From: Herpetosiphon gulosus
GTDB taxonomy: Bacteria; Chloroflexota; Chloroflexia; Chloroflexales; Herpetosiphonaceae
NCBI RefSeq assembly: GCF_039545135.1
Contig: NZ_BAABRU010000011.1
Location: 168,692 to 232,691, forward strand
Direction: 5' to 3'
DNA length: 64,000 nucleotides
Below the pieces are notes generated by a model. The model worked only from the letters and a program-made list of their open reading frames with translations, ran no database searches and was not told the DNA's origin. Numbering within the stretch: position 1 is the stretch's first letter; every line of letters starts with the position of its first letter. The position numbers were made by a program, and so were the translations under genes. Shown in pieces: positions 27,594 to 35,444 of this stretch.

Positions 27594-28214
27594 CTACGTC
27601 CCAAATTGGCGGTCGCCAGCATCGCCCAATCCGGGCACGATATAGCCTTGATCGTTCAAACGCTCATCAAGCGCCGCCAAATGAATCTCCACATCGGGGT
27701 GAGCGGTTTGTAAGCGTTCTACCCCTTCGGGTGCGGCGATTAACCCTAAGAATTTAATTTTGGCAGCACCCCAAACCTTCAAAATATCGACAGCCGCAAC
27801 TGCCGAGCCGCCAGTTGCCAACATTGGATCGAGAATCAAACAGACATCAATATCCGGCTGGGCTGGTAATTTGTTGTAATAGGTGACTGGCTCAAGCGTG
27901 TTGTGGTCGCGATAGAGGCCCAAGTGCCAAACATGAGCGGTTGGCAAAAGGTCGATGACTGGTTCGACCATGCCCAAACCAGCCCGTAAAATCGGAATCA
28001 AGCCGATGCGTGCGCCGATGGCATGACCTTGCATGGTTGATAAGGGCGTTTGAATTGTATAGGGTGCGAGTGGCATATCCGCCGTCGCTTCATAGACCAG
28101 AAATTGCGAAATTTCACGCACCAATTCACGAAATTTCTTGGGTTCGCTTTCTACCCGGCGTAGTAAAGCCAATTTATGTAACACCAATGGATGTGACGAT
28201 ACATGCAAGCCCAT
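27594..28214 (-). CDS. upp: Uracil phosphoribosyltransferase
   Basis: 206 residues, full length. '[15 protein letters not shown]' (PRPP-binding; here '[14 protein letters not shown]'), '[15 protein letters not shown]', 'VTYYNKLP' and the C-terminal '[16 protein letters not shown]' are diagnostic. It makes UMP from uracil and PRPP. GAGGT is seven nt before the ATG. Leading a lipid/glycoside-type operon is unusual and could link the pathway to UDP-sugar supply or simply lend it a housekeeping promoter. Confidence 0.97.
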   Translation of the reverse strand: MGLHVSSHPLVLHKLALLRRVESEPKKFRELVREISQFLVYEATADMPLAPYTIQTPLSTMQGHAIGARIGLIPILRAGLGMVEPVIDLLPTAHVWHLGLYRDHNTLEPVTYYNKLPAQPDIDVCLILDPMLATGGSAVAAVDILKVWGAAKIKFLGLIAAPEGVERLQTAHPDVEIHLAALDERLNDQGYIVPGLGDAGDRQFGT

Positions 28215-28574
28215 AACACAACCTCATACTAAAAAACAGCAGATCGAGGCTATTGTATCCCATCTTGACAAACCCCTCTTAGGCGTGGTTAAATCAACCC
28301 GTCACATCGCACTTTCACTCCTCTCCATGGAAACGTCTTCTAGTACTTCCATCCCAACCCTAACCTTACCCCTGCATAGTAACAAAGAGTATTGGCATAT
28401 CATAGACGGATACATCCAGTTGCGACCATAATAGGGTTGTCATTTTTCTAACGTCGATGCTTGCAATAAGGCCTACTAGAAAATATTTTTGTTCCATCTA
28501 TATCAAATATTGACATTATTTGGACAAAACATCGACAACATCGACCAGTTGCACTGTACACAAAGGAGACGGCT
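28215..28574. other. Intergenic region between upp and the GTPase operon
   Basis: About 360 bases between divergent operons; no plausible gene. TTGACA occurs at 28510-28515 but no good -10 box follows at the right spacing, so promoter positions are uncertain. Confidence 0.4.
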
Positions 28575-29273
28575 ATGGCGCTCGAAGGTAATTTTGCTGA
28601 TATGCCATTAATTGACTTGATGCATGTATTTCATCATGGGCGCAAAACCGGTCGTCTCTTGATTGCAAATGCTCCATTCAAAGCGATGTTGTGGTTTTTC
28701 GATGGTGCGATCATCAATGCAGGGGTTGTCACCCAAAATGCTCACGAACGAATTTCGTGTGGCGAACAAGCAGTGTTTGATATGCTGGCTTGGGATGATG
28801 CCCAATTTGTCTTTTTGCCACCCAACCCACAAGAGTCGGTGTCGGTGCAAATTCAACGTTCGATCGATTGGTTGATTATCGAAGGCTTGCGCCGCCGCGA
28901 TCAACCGCAACGTTTGGCGGGCACGACTAAACTCCAACCAACCTCGCGTTTACGTTTGGTGCCAATGTTGCGGCAAGCCAGCGATATTACCCTAACTATC
29001 GAAGATTGGCGCATTTTGAGCCAGTTGGTGCAAGAATTAAGCGTGGCCGAACTCGTCGAAGCCACAGGCTGGAATTACGATCAAACGCTCAAAGTGCTGC
29101 ATCGTTTGATCGCCTTGAATTTGGTGGAGGTGTGTAGCGAGATTGTTGTTTCTCAGCGTTCGCTTAGCCCAGTTTTGATGGCTCCTAACCACGAACATAT
29201 GGTTGAGAATCGGGTGCGTGGGTTGGTTCAAGCAATCAAAGCGCGGCTGCGTCGCACCAGCGCTAGTGCGTAG
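28575..29273 (+). CDS. DUF4388 (PATAN) domain protein
   Basis: 232 residues. 'MALEGNFADMPLIDLMHVF' and 'RKTGRLLI', 'FFDGAIINA', 'GEQAVFDMLAWDDAQFVF' give the PATAN/DUF4388 pattern seen in regulators of gliding and phototaxis. Residues about 140-190 may form a winged helix ('LSQLVQELSVAELVEATG'). AAAGGAG precedes the start. It heads an operon with a Ras-like GTPase, a Roadblock protein and a sensor globin, ending just before the GTPase start, so it is a likely scaffold or output protein of that switch. Confidence 0.88.
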   Translation: MALEGNFADMPLIDLMHVFHHGRKTGRLLIANAPFKAMLWFFDGAIINAGVVTQNAHERISCGEQAVFDMLAWDDAQFVFLPPNPQESVSVQIQRSIDWLIIEGLRRRDQPQRLAGTTKLQPTSRLRLVPMLRQASDITLTIEDWRILSQLVQELSVAELVEATGWNYDQTLKVLHRLIALNLVEVCSEIVVSQRSLSPVLMAPNHEHMVENRVRGLVQAIKARLRRTSASA

Positions 29274-29281
29274 GAGTGACA

Positions 29282-29857
29282 ATGGTCAATTATAAAATTG
29301 TGATCACGGGAGCATACGCGGCGGGGAAATCGCAATTTATTCGTACCGTCAGCGAAATTGATGTGGTCGATACTGATGTTCCCGTGACCCATGCCGAGGA
29401 GAAGGAACTCAAACATCATACAACGGTTGGTTTGGATTTCGGCACCTTGAGCATTGATGCCGAACAACGCTTGCTCTTATTTGGCACACCTGGTCAAGAA
29501 CGTTTTGATTTTATGTGGGAAATTTTAGCCGAAGGTTGTTTGGGCTATATTGTTTTAGTGGATAGTTGCCGCCCCGCCCATTTTAACGAGACGATTGTTG
29601 TGTTGGAACGCTTTGCGGCCATGACCCCTGTGCCATTTGTGGTTGCCGCCACAAAACAAGATTTACCCGGGGCTTTGCCGCCAATGTATATTCGCCGCCG
29701 CTTGGGACTACCAACCGATATTCCGATCCTCGCTTGCATTGCCACCGATTATCCCTCAGTAAGCGATGTGATTAGTACTTTGCTTGATCGAATCGACGTT
29801 TTAGCCCAAGATTCTTCCTCCTCCTCTGAAAATCACAAGGAGCATTCTCATGGCTAG
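29282..29857 (+). CDS. Small Ras-like GTPase (MglA/COG2229-like)
   Basis: 191 residues from ATG 29282, five nt after AGGAG. G1 is 'GAYAAGKS' at residues 10-17, the switch I Thr is in 'HHTTVGLDFG', G3 is 'FGTPGQERF' and G4 is 'ATKQD'. The usual Asp of the D-x-x-G box is Gly, a departure also seen in MglA-type GTPases. It should cycle between GDP and GTP and bind the Roadblock partner encoded 8 bp into its 3' end. Likely governs polarity or gliding. Confidence 0.93.
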   Translation: MVNYKIVITGAYAAGKSQFIRTVSEIDVVDTDVPVTHAEEKELKHHTTVGLDFGTLSIDAEQRLLLFGTPGQERFDFMWEILAEGCLGYIVLVDSCRPAHFNETIVVLERFAAMTPVPFVVAATKQDLPGALPPMYIRRRLGLPTDIPILACIATDYPSVSDVISTLLDRIDVLAQDSSSSSENHKEHSHG

Positions 29858-30227
29858 TCGTTCGGAACAAATTAATACTATCTTAGGCCAATTGGTCACA
29901 AACAATGGTAATGATATCAACGGGGCTGCATTAATTAGCTCCGATGGGATTTTAATTGGCTCGCGCATGTCGGCGGATGTGAATGCCGATCGCATGGGCG
30001 CAATCGCCGCAACCATGATGGGGGTTACCACCCGCGTGGTCAACGATTTGAAAATTGGTAAAGCCAATGAGGCAATTGTTAATGCTGAAAGTGGCTATCT
30101 CTTGGTTATGCCGGTGGCCGCTCAGATGATTCTAGCAATCATTCTGCGCCAACACGCCAATTTGGGCATGATTCGGATTGAAGCTCGTGAAACAGGTCGG
30201 GCCATCGCCGAACTGATGACCGCTTAA
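29850..30227 (+). CDS. Roadblock/LC7-domain protein (MglB-like)
   Basis: 125 residues, one Roadblock domain: 'INTILGQLVTNNGNDINGAALISSDGILIG' over residues 8-37 (shown in part: 'INGAALISSDGILIG') and 'GYLLVMPVAAQMILAIIL'. Such proteins dimerise and act as GTPase-activating or docking partners of MglA-type GTPases. AAGGAG precedes ATG 29850, and it overlaps the GTPase gene by 8 bp, so the pair is made in fixed ratio. Confidence 0.93.
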   Translation: MASRSEQINTILGQLVTNNGNDINGAALISSDGILIGSRMSADVNADRMGAIAATMMGVTTRVVNDLKIGKANEAIVNAESGYLLVMPVAAQMILAIILRQHANLGMIRIEARETGRAIAELMTA

Positions 30228-30243
30228 TTCAAGGAGGTAGCTC

Positions 30244-30789
30244 ATGGCAGATCGTCAAAGTTGGAGCGTGAAGGGAACCGCAATTCTGACCGAGTTGGTA
30301 AAAATGATGGATGTTTCGGCTGCTGAATCGCAATTACTCGGCAGTTTGCACGATAACGCCAAAGCGCAAACTACAGCCTTTACCGATGCTTTTTACAAAC
30401 GCTTGCTTGGTCACGCCGCCACTGCTGAATACCTTGATGGAGTTTCAGTTGAACGCTTAACAGGCATGCTCGGTATGTGGTTTAGCGATCTGTTTCGCGG
30501 CAATTATGATGAAGCCTATGCTCAACAGCGCCTGAAAATTGGCGAAATTCATGTACGGATCGGCTTGCCTGTGCGTTATCCTTTGGCTATGCTCGATGTG
30601 ATTATGCCATTCGGCGAGCAAGTTGCCGCCACCAGCAGTGACCCTGCCAAAGCGATGACTGCATTTCGTAAAGTATTAGCCCTCGATGTTGCCCTCTTTA
30701 ATCAAGCCTACGAAGATAACCAATTGTCGCATTTGGCCGATTTGGTTGGCGGCGAGCGCCTAGCGCGTTTGTTGCTGGCTGGTCAATAA
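30244..30789 (+). CDS. Stand-alone sensor globin (protoglobin/GCS-type)
   Basis: 181 residues, globin only. 'IGEIHVRIGLPVRYP' carries the proximal haem His103 in the context normal for globin-coupled sensors, and the N-terminal helix and 'FYKRLLGH' (E/B-helix region) fit. There is no methyl-accepting, kinase or cyclase output domain. It starts 16 nt after the Roadblock gene with AAGGAGG in between, and closes the GTPase operon. The likely role is to report O2, CO or NO to the GTPase pair; this is inference from context. Confidence 0.88.
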   Translation: MADRQSWSVKGTAILTELVKMMDVSAAESQLLGSLHDNAKAQTTAFTDAFYKRLLGHAATAEYLDGVSVERLTGMLGMWFSDLFRGNYDEAYAQQRLKIGEIHVRIGLPVRYPLAMLDVIMPFGEQVAATSSDPAKAMTAFRKVLALDVALFNQAYEDNQLSHLADLVGGERLARLLLAGQ

Positions 30790-30801
30790 GTTGTGCCTAC
30801 T

Positions 30802-31440
30802 TCAATTCCGCTGTTGTAACGCCCGAATGTTCATCAGACAACCGGAAAAATCCCAAATTAAATCGTCGTGATCGAGGCGTAAGCGCTGTTCACCAATGTT
30901 TACCTCTATCTGATTGAGCAGTGGGATAAGTACAAATGTGCCCTGTGGCGGCGTATTACCATCGTGTAAGCGCCGCCGCACCACGTTCATGCCCTCGCTG
31001 AGTAATTGTTGGCTCAGTTGTTCAAGCAAGCTATCACCTAGCCAGAGATCACTGATCTGTTTGGCATGAATTAGCTGTTGCCAATTAGTGCTGATGAAGG
31101 TAATGCGCCGAAAACGCTGGGCTAGAATTGGCTGGGGCAATGTTTGCAAGGCTCCAACTTCGAGCCGCCAATAATGTTCGTGGGCACGCGGATGCTCAGG
31201 TTGTTCGGGGATAAGTTGGCTGCGCGTGGCTTGGCCGACATGCTCAATTGGCGCATACCAGCGAATTTGACCACCCTCAGCACCAAAGGCTTTGGTTTGA
31301 TACCATGCCAAGATGCCAGCAGCCATGCGGCGTGGAGCATGAGCCAACGGAACACGATACCAGTGCTCTTGTTGAATTCGCTGCCAATCGGCGTGGTTAT
31401 TCAAAACTGCGACTAAAACAGGGGTGTTGGCCTCAGGCAT
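30802..31440 (-). CDS. Conserved hypothetical protein next to uvsE
   Basis: 212 residues. 'WYRVPLAHAPRRM', 'ILAWYQTKAFG', 'IRWYAPIEHVG', 'RITFISTNWQQLI' recall an unnamed domain I have seen in other Chloroflexota and cyanobacterial proteins, sometimes fused to nuclease-like domains; that memory is unverified. No catalytic motif is clear. Its ATG lies three nt downstream of the uvsE stop, so the two are probably co-transcribed and it may act in DNA repair. Confidence 0.75.
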   Translation of the reverse strand: MPEANTPVLVAVLNNHADWQRIQQEHWYRVPLAHAPRRMAAGILAWYQTKAFGAEGGQIRWYAPIEHVGQATRSQLIPEQPEHPRAHEHYWRLEVGALQTLPQPILAQRFRRITFISTNWQQLIHAKQISDLWLGDSLLEQLSQQLLSEGMNVVRRRLHDGNTPPQGTFVLIPLLNQIEVNIGEQRLRLDHDDLIWDFSGCLMNIRALQQRN

Positions 31441-31443
31441 ATC

Positions 31444-32325
31444 TTACTCCAGATCAAGAATCTCAGGCGCGAAGCGTTGTACATCGTTGCGTGCCCGTTC
31501 AATTGCCAAATCACCAGCTTTAACCTCAAGCATCAAATCATACTCACGCTGATAGGGCAAACGTAGCAGGCTGATCAATTCAAATGGATTGGCCAAATCG
31601 CTATGTTCATGCCAAGTTGGCAGTAACAATTGTTGGCGCTGCCCAAGCCGAATTTCGGTTCGCGGTGAGCTAAAATGCACTTTGGGCTTGCGCTGAATTG
31701 GCCATGTTGCCAAGGCATAATTTAAGGCTTCAGCATTATTCAATTGAGCTGGATTATAAAGTTGATGATGCAGCCAATCGAAAATCACTGGAACGTTGGT
31801 TTGGGCATGAATATGCAAGGCATCAAGCAAACTCCAGACCCGTCCATCAGCTTCAAGTGCTAAAACATTGATCACCGCTGGATCAAGTTGTCGCAAACTA
31901 GCAACGCTTTGGGCTAAAGCACTTGCCCGATCGCCATATTGAGCCCCAATATGCACCACAATCACCGGATCAGCACTGCCCAAATTGGTTAAATAGGCTG
32001 CGGCGCTCGTGAGATAATTCAGCGCATACTGGCGAATTTGTCGATCATGGCTGTTGAGCAGCACATTGCTTGGCACATGGTAGGTTAGGCGAATCTGAGC
32101 TTGTTGGGCATAATTGCCGATTAATCGGAATTGCTCGGCGGCTTCGGGCCAGGTATTCAGCAATTCGTAAGGCCAAGCAGGCAAGCGATAACAATGAATT
32201 TGTTGTTGTTCCAGATAGCGCAGCACATCGTAAAGATACAAGACCCATTGGCTTAGCTGCTGCTGGTTGGGTGCTTGCAAATCAGGGCGTTTGAGAATCC
32301 GGCCACTCAGGCCCAGATAACGCAT
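31444..32325 (-). CDS. UV DNA damage endonuclease, UvsE/UvdE type
   Basis: 293 residues from ATG 32325, with GGAG about seven nt ahead; an in-frame ATG at 32337 is less well placed. The TIM-barrel text 'VIVVHIGAQYGD', 'NVLALEADGRVWS', 'PVIFDWLHHQLYN', 'PKVHFSSPRTE', 'HEHSDLANPF' and 'LMLEVKAGDLA' holds the His/Glu/Asp metal ligands of UvdE enzymes, which nick DNA 5' of UV photoproducts without glycosylase action. Operon with the hypothetical gene downstream. Confidence 0.88.
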   Translation of the reverse strand: MRYLGLSGRILKRPDLQAPNQQQLSQWVLYLYDVLRYLEQQQIHCYRLPAWPYELLNTWPEAAEQFRLIGNYAQQAQIRLTYHVPSNVLLNSHDRQIRQYALNYLTSAAAYLTNLGSADPVIVVHIGAQYGDRASALAQSVASLRQLDPAVINVLALEADGRVWSLLDALHIHAQTNVPVIFDWLHHQLYNPAQLNNAEALNYALATWPIQRKPKVHFSSPRTEIRLGQRQQLLLPTWHEHSDLANPFELISLLRLPYQREYDLMLEVKAGDLAIERARNDVQRFAPEILDLE

Positions 32326-32532
32326 GGGTAACTCCACAAAGGCTAGTTTGGGTGAAGATTTCCAGCCTTTGTGGAATGGATGCTATGCAGAACATAGCTG
32401 GTAAATCTATTCACTCACTGTATTTAGATACAAAACATGGCGATTTTTCGCATGCAAGCATGGGTAATTTGCGAAATTGGCTGAAAGTTGCATAATTATT
32501 CTTTGGATGATGCGCCTAACTAGGAGCAGGTG

Positions 32533-33201
32533 ATGGTCACAACTACCCAGCGATTTCAATTGTTGGCCTTCGATTTAGATGGAACCTTGGTCGATTCGGC
32601 TCAAGGAATTGTCGATACCGTGAATCAAGTGCTGGCAGAACATGGCTTTGCAACCGCTGCCTATAATCATATCGCCCCGTGGATTGGCTTGCCATTACAG
32701 ATCTTTTGGGAGCGCTTGACTGATTTTCAGCCTGAAAACTATGGCATATTGACTGAGCGTTATCGCACGATTTATCGTGAAATTGCGATTCCGAGCAGTC
32801 GCTTGTTTGCAGGCGTGGCCGAAACCATCGATCAACTCAAATCGGCAGGCCATCGTTTGACGATTGCTAGCTCAAAAATCACGCCAGTGAGCAGCGCGGT
32901 GCTGCGCCAAGTTGGCTTGTTTGACTATTTTGATTTGCTGATGGGCAACGATTCGGTCAGCCAACCTAAGCCTCACGCTGAGATGTTGGCTAAAACCTTG
33001 GCCTATTTTGGGCTGAATCCAACCCAAGCCTTGATGATTGGTGATACCACGCACGATATTACGCTTGGACATAATGCCCACGTTGCCAGTTTGGCGGTTA
33101 CGACTGGCACCCATGATCTGGCAACATTAACTGCCGCCCAGCCACTGGCAATTTTGGCGCAACTAAGTGAACTGCCTGCTTGGTTGGCGCAACCAGCCTG
33201 A
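32533..33201 (+). CDS. HAD-family hydrolase, phosphatase (PpaX/Gph-like)
   Basis: 222 residues from ATG 32533 (AGGAGC at 32522-32527). Motif I 'AFDLDGTLVDSAQGI', motif II 'LTIASSKITPVSS', conserved Lys in 'SQPKPHAEM' and motif IV 'LMIGDTTHDITLG' are complete, so it should be an active phosphatase. Cap helices ('PWIGLPLQIFWERL') fit the phosphoglycolate/pyrophosphate group. Substrate unknown. Confidence 0.93.
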   Translation: MVTTTQRFQLLAFDLDGTLVDSAQGIVDTVNQVLAEHGFATAAYNHIAPWIGLPLQIFWERLTDFQPENYGILTERYRTIYREIAIPSSRLFAGVAETIDQLKSAGHRLTIASSKITPVSSAVLRQVGLFDYFDLLMGNDSVSQPKPHAEMLAKTLAYFGLNPTQALMIGDTTHDITLGHNAHVASLAVTTGTHDLATLTAAQPLAILAQLSELPAWLAQPA

Positions 33202-33239
33202 ATGGTACAATAACAACATCTCAACTTCTGGAGGATTGT

Positions 33240-33461
33240 ATGCCACAATATAAAAATCGCATGTATCGTAAGGAATGGCTCTCGGAACGCCGTAAATTGG
33301 CGCGAGCTTTGGAAGGCCTCGAACACAACTGGGATCTTGAGGCCGAAGGAATTGTCTTACCAACTGACGATGATGGTACTACCTTGACGGTTGAGCAGCT
33401 GCGCGAACGGATTGCCGACCTTGATGGCAAGCTTGAGCGTTATCCTAACCCGCAAAAATAG
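33240..33461 (+). CDS. Small hypothetical basic/acidic protein, 73 residues
   Basis: ATG 33240 follows GGAGGA at 33230-33235; the frame further up overlaps the HAD gene. The chain starts 'MPQYKNRMYRKEWLSERRK' and is mostly helical and charged, with 'LTVEQLRERIADLDGKLERY' as a likely coiled coil. Not recognised. The strong ribosome site and the position 38 nt after the HAD gene support a real gene. Confidence 0.7.
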   Translation: MPQYKNRMYRKEWLSERRKLARALEGLEHNWDLEAEGIVLPTDDDGTTLTVEQLRERIADLDGKLERYPNPQK

Positions 33462-33540
33462 GCCGATTTTTGAGAGTCAAGGTTCCTTTACCCCCTGGTA
33501 GATTGTTAATAATGGTTGGGTGGAATTCGTAGCCGATTTG

Positions 33541-33638
33541 CATGCCCTCACCCGCGAGGCGAGGGGGAATCATCCGATCATGACCATTGGCATGCCCCTC
33601 GCCCGCCGCAGTGGGAGAGGGGTTGGGGTGAGGGCATG
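33541..33638. repeat. Inverted repeat with C/G-rich arms
   Basis: CATGCCCTCACCC (33541-33553) is a perfect inverted copy of GGGTGAGGGCATG (33626-33638). Inside it 'gaggcgagggg' and 'cccctcgcccgcc' are also nearly complementary. The rest of the 33462-33756 gap has no gene. Confidence 0.7.
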
Positions 33639-33756
33639 AATAAACCTTTAATAAAAGCTACTTGCGTTCGGCCAATCACAGCCGTATCATGGTTTATGGC
33701 GGCGACTGTTGATCGATGGGATGAACAGCGGCGACCAACCTAAGGAGTAATCAACG

Positions 33757-34134
33757 ATGATTCGTACCCTCGTGCATGCCAAAATTCACCGGGCAACCGT
33801 GACTGGTGCAGACCTCAATTATGTTGGTTCGATAACCATTGATGAGGATCTGTTGGAAGCAGCCGGAATTTGGCCATTTGAGCGGGTTCAGGTAGTCGAT
33901 GTCAATAATGGAGCACGCCTCGAAACCTATGCAATTGTGGGCGAACGTGGCTCAGGCACGATTCAACTCAACGGTGCAGCGGCGCACTTGGTCAATGTTG
34001 GCGATTTGGTGATCATCATGGCGTATGCCCAAGTTGATGCCAAGCCCGAAGAGTGGGAGCCAACCGTGGTGTTTGTGGATGAACAAAATGCGATTACCGA
34101 GGTTAAGGCCTTGTTTCCAGTTGGTGGTCGCTAG
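33757..34134 (+). CDS. panD: Aspartate 1-decarboxylase
   Basis: 125 residues with AAGGAG before ATG 33757. The precursor cleavage site is Gly24-Ser25 in 'NYVGSITID', where Ser25 becomes the pyruvoyl group; Lys9 and '[17 protein letters not shown]' are conserved. It makes beta-alanine for pantothenate. No other pan gene is nearby. Only 19 nt separate its stop from a strong hairpin that also carries a leader ORF for moeA. Confidence 0.97.
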   Translation: MIRTLVHAKIHRATVTGADLNYVGSITIDEDLLEAAGIWPFERVQVVDVNNGARLETYAIVGERGSGTIQLNGAAAHLVNVGDLVIIMAYAQVDAKPEEWEPTVVFVDEQNAITEVKALFPVGGR

Positions 34135-34150
34135 TTGTTGTGAGGAGCGT

Positions 34151-34191
34151 GCCATGGATTGGGTTTTGCGACCCATCCATGGCCTTTTTTT
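34151..34191 (+). terminator. Terminator between panD and moeA, overlapping the moeA start region
   Basis: GCCATGGAT-T-GGGT (34151-34164) pairs with ACCCATCCATGGC (34071 equivalent position 34171-34183) leaving one bulged T and a 6-nt loop, then C and seven T (34185-34191). It ends panD transcripts, but the moeA ATG begins in the very next base, so read-through or an anti-termination step must feed moeA. Confidence 0.8.
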
Positions 34192-34195
34192 ATGA
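34154..34195 (+). CDS. Leader peptide ORF upstream of moeA (13 residues)
   Basis: ATG 34154 lies six nt after a strong GAGGAG (34142-34147) and encodes MDWVLRPIHGLFL. Its TGA (34193-34195) overlaps the moeA ATG (34192-34194) as ATGA. The hairpin arms of the terminator lie inside it, so ribosomes translating it would disrupt the stem. It could couple or attenuate moeA. It could also be chance; the ribosome site and the exact overlap argue against that. Confidence 0.5.
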   Translation: MDWVLRPIHGLFL

Positions 34196-35427
34196 CGTTA
34201 CTTGCTGTTGCTGATGCTCAAGCGGCGATTCTTGAGCGCATGACCACCCTTGCCAGCGAACGAATCGACTTAACTACTGCCTTAGGCCGCGTGCTGGCTG
34301 AGCCAATGTACGCCGACCGCGATGCACCGCCATTTGCCAATTCGGCCATGGATGGCTATGCGGTGTTGGTCGCTGATTTGAACAATGCCAGCGCTGATAA
34401 TCCGGTGGCGTTGCAGATTATTGAGCGGGTGGCGGCGGGTGCTGTGCCACAACACCAATTGCGAGCTGGCAGCGCTATTCGGATTATGACCGGGGCGCAA
34501 GTGCCTGCCAATGCCGAGGCAGTTGTGCCATTTGAAGAAACCGATGAAGGCCAACCCAATGCCCAAACCGAAGTTGTGCGCATGTTTCAGCCAACTCAGC
34601 ATGGCAACAATATTCGGCCTGCTGGCGAAGACATGCAAGCTGGTAACTTGGTTTTGGCGGCTGGTCAAGTGTTGAATGCTGGCAGTATTGGGGTTTTGGC
34701 AACGATTGGTGCTGCGCAAGTGCCAGTCTTTCGCCAACCACGAGTGGCGATTATTGCAACTGGCGATGAGTTGGTTGATGTGGGTATTGAGCCAAACGCA
34801 GGCCAAATTCGCAACTCGAATGGCTATGCTAATGCCGCCCAAGTGCGTGAAGCAGGCGCAATTCCAATAATGTTGCCGATTGTGCCCGATAATGCTGCTG
34901 CCTTGCGAGCAACTTTAGCTCAAGCCGTCGCTGAAGCCGATGTATTATTAACTTCTGGTGGCGTGTCGGTTGGCGATTACGATTTGGTCAAGCAAATTTT
35001 GAATGAAGTTGGTAAACTGGAATTTTGGCGAGTGCGTATGCGCCCAGGCAAGCCCTTGGCTTTTGGTTCGATCGATGGCAAACCAATTTTTGGCTTACCT
35101 GGTAATCCAGTTTCGGCCATGGTTTGTTTTGAGTTGTTTGTACGCCCAGCTTTACGTAAGATGGGCGGATATCAACAATTGCTGCGACCGAGCGTTTGGG
35201 CGAAGTTGCTTGATGCCGATTTGGAAAGCAATGAGCGTCGCCAATATCTGCGGGTGATCGTTAAAAGCAGCGCTACTGGCCTGACTGCCGAATTAACTGG
35301 GGCACAAGGTTCGGGCTTGGTTAGCTCGATGGCCCGCGCCAATGGTTTATTGATTGTACCCGAGGCGGGACAGGGCATTAATCGTGGTGAATTAGCCGAA
35401 GTTGTGTTATTTGGGGAATTGCACTAG
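34192..35427 (+). CDS. moeA: Molybdopterin molybdenumtransferase
   Basis: 411 residues from ATG 34192. 'PPFANSAMDGYAV', 'RIMTGAQVPANAEAV', 'VAIIATGDELVDVG', 'LTSGGVSVGDYDLVK', 'MRPGKPLAFG' and 'FGLPGNPVSAMVCFELFVRP' are the MoeA blocks for molybdenum insertion into molybdopterin. A longer in-frame TTG start at 34159 would run through the terminator stem and has no ribosome site. The native start also has no Shine-Dalgarno; translation seems to depend on the overlapping leader ORF. No other mo genes are nearby. Confidence 0.95.
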   Translation: MTLLAVADAQAAILERMTTLASERIDLTTALGRVLAEPMYADRDAPPFANSAMDGYAVLVADLNNASADNPVALQIIERVAAGAVPQHQLRAGSAIRIMTGAQVPANAEAVVPFEETDEGQPNAQTEVVRMFQPTQHGNNIRPAGEDMQAGNLVLAAGQVLNAGSIGVLATIGAAQVPVFRQPRVAIIATGDELVDVGIEPNAGQIRNSNGYANAAQVREAGAIPIMLPIVPDNAAALRATLAQAVAEADVLLTSGGVSVGDYDLVKQILNEVGKLEFWRVRMRPGKPLAFGSIDGKPIFGLPGNPVSAMVCFELFVRPALRKMGGYQQLLRPSVWAKLLDADLESNERRQYLRVIVKSSATGLTAELTGAQGSGLVSSMARANGLLIVPEAGQGINRGELAEVVLFGELH

Positions 35428-35444
35428 TTGAGGGAGCGTCGCGC

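Noticed and set aside
28510..28532. TTGACA as a promoter for the GTPase operon
   Set aside because: No -10 box at a 16-18 nt spacing; left as uncertain.
33516..33743. 75-codon plus-strand frame over the inverted repeat between small hypothetical gene and panD
   Set aside because: It has no ribosome site at its start, lies across the dispersed inverted repeat, and has no recognisable motif.
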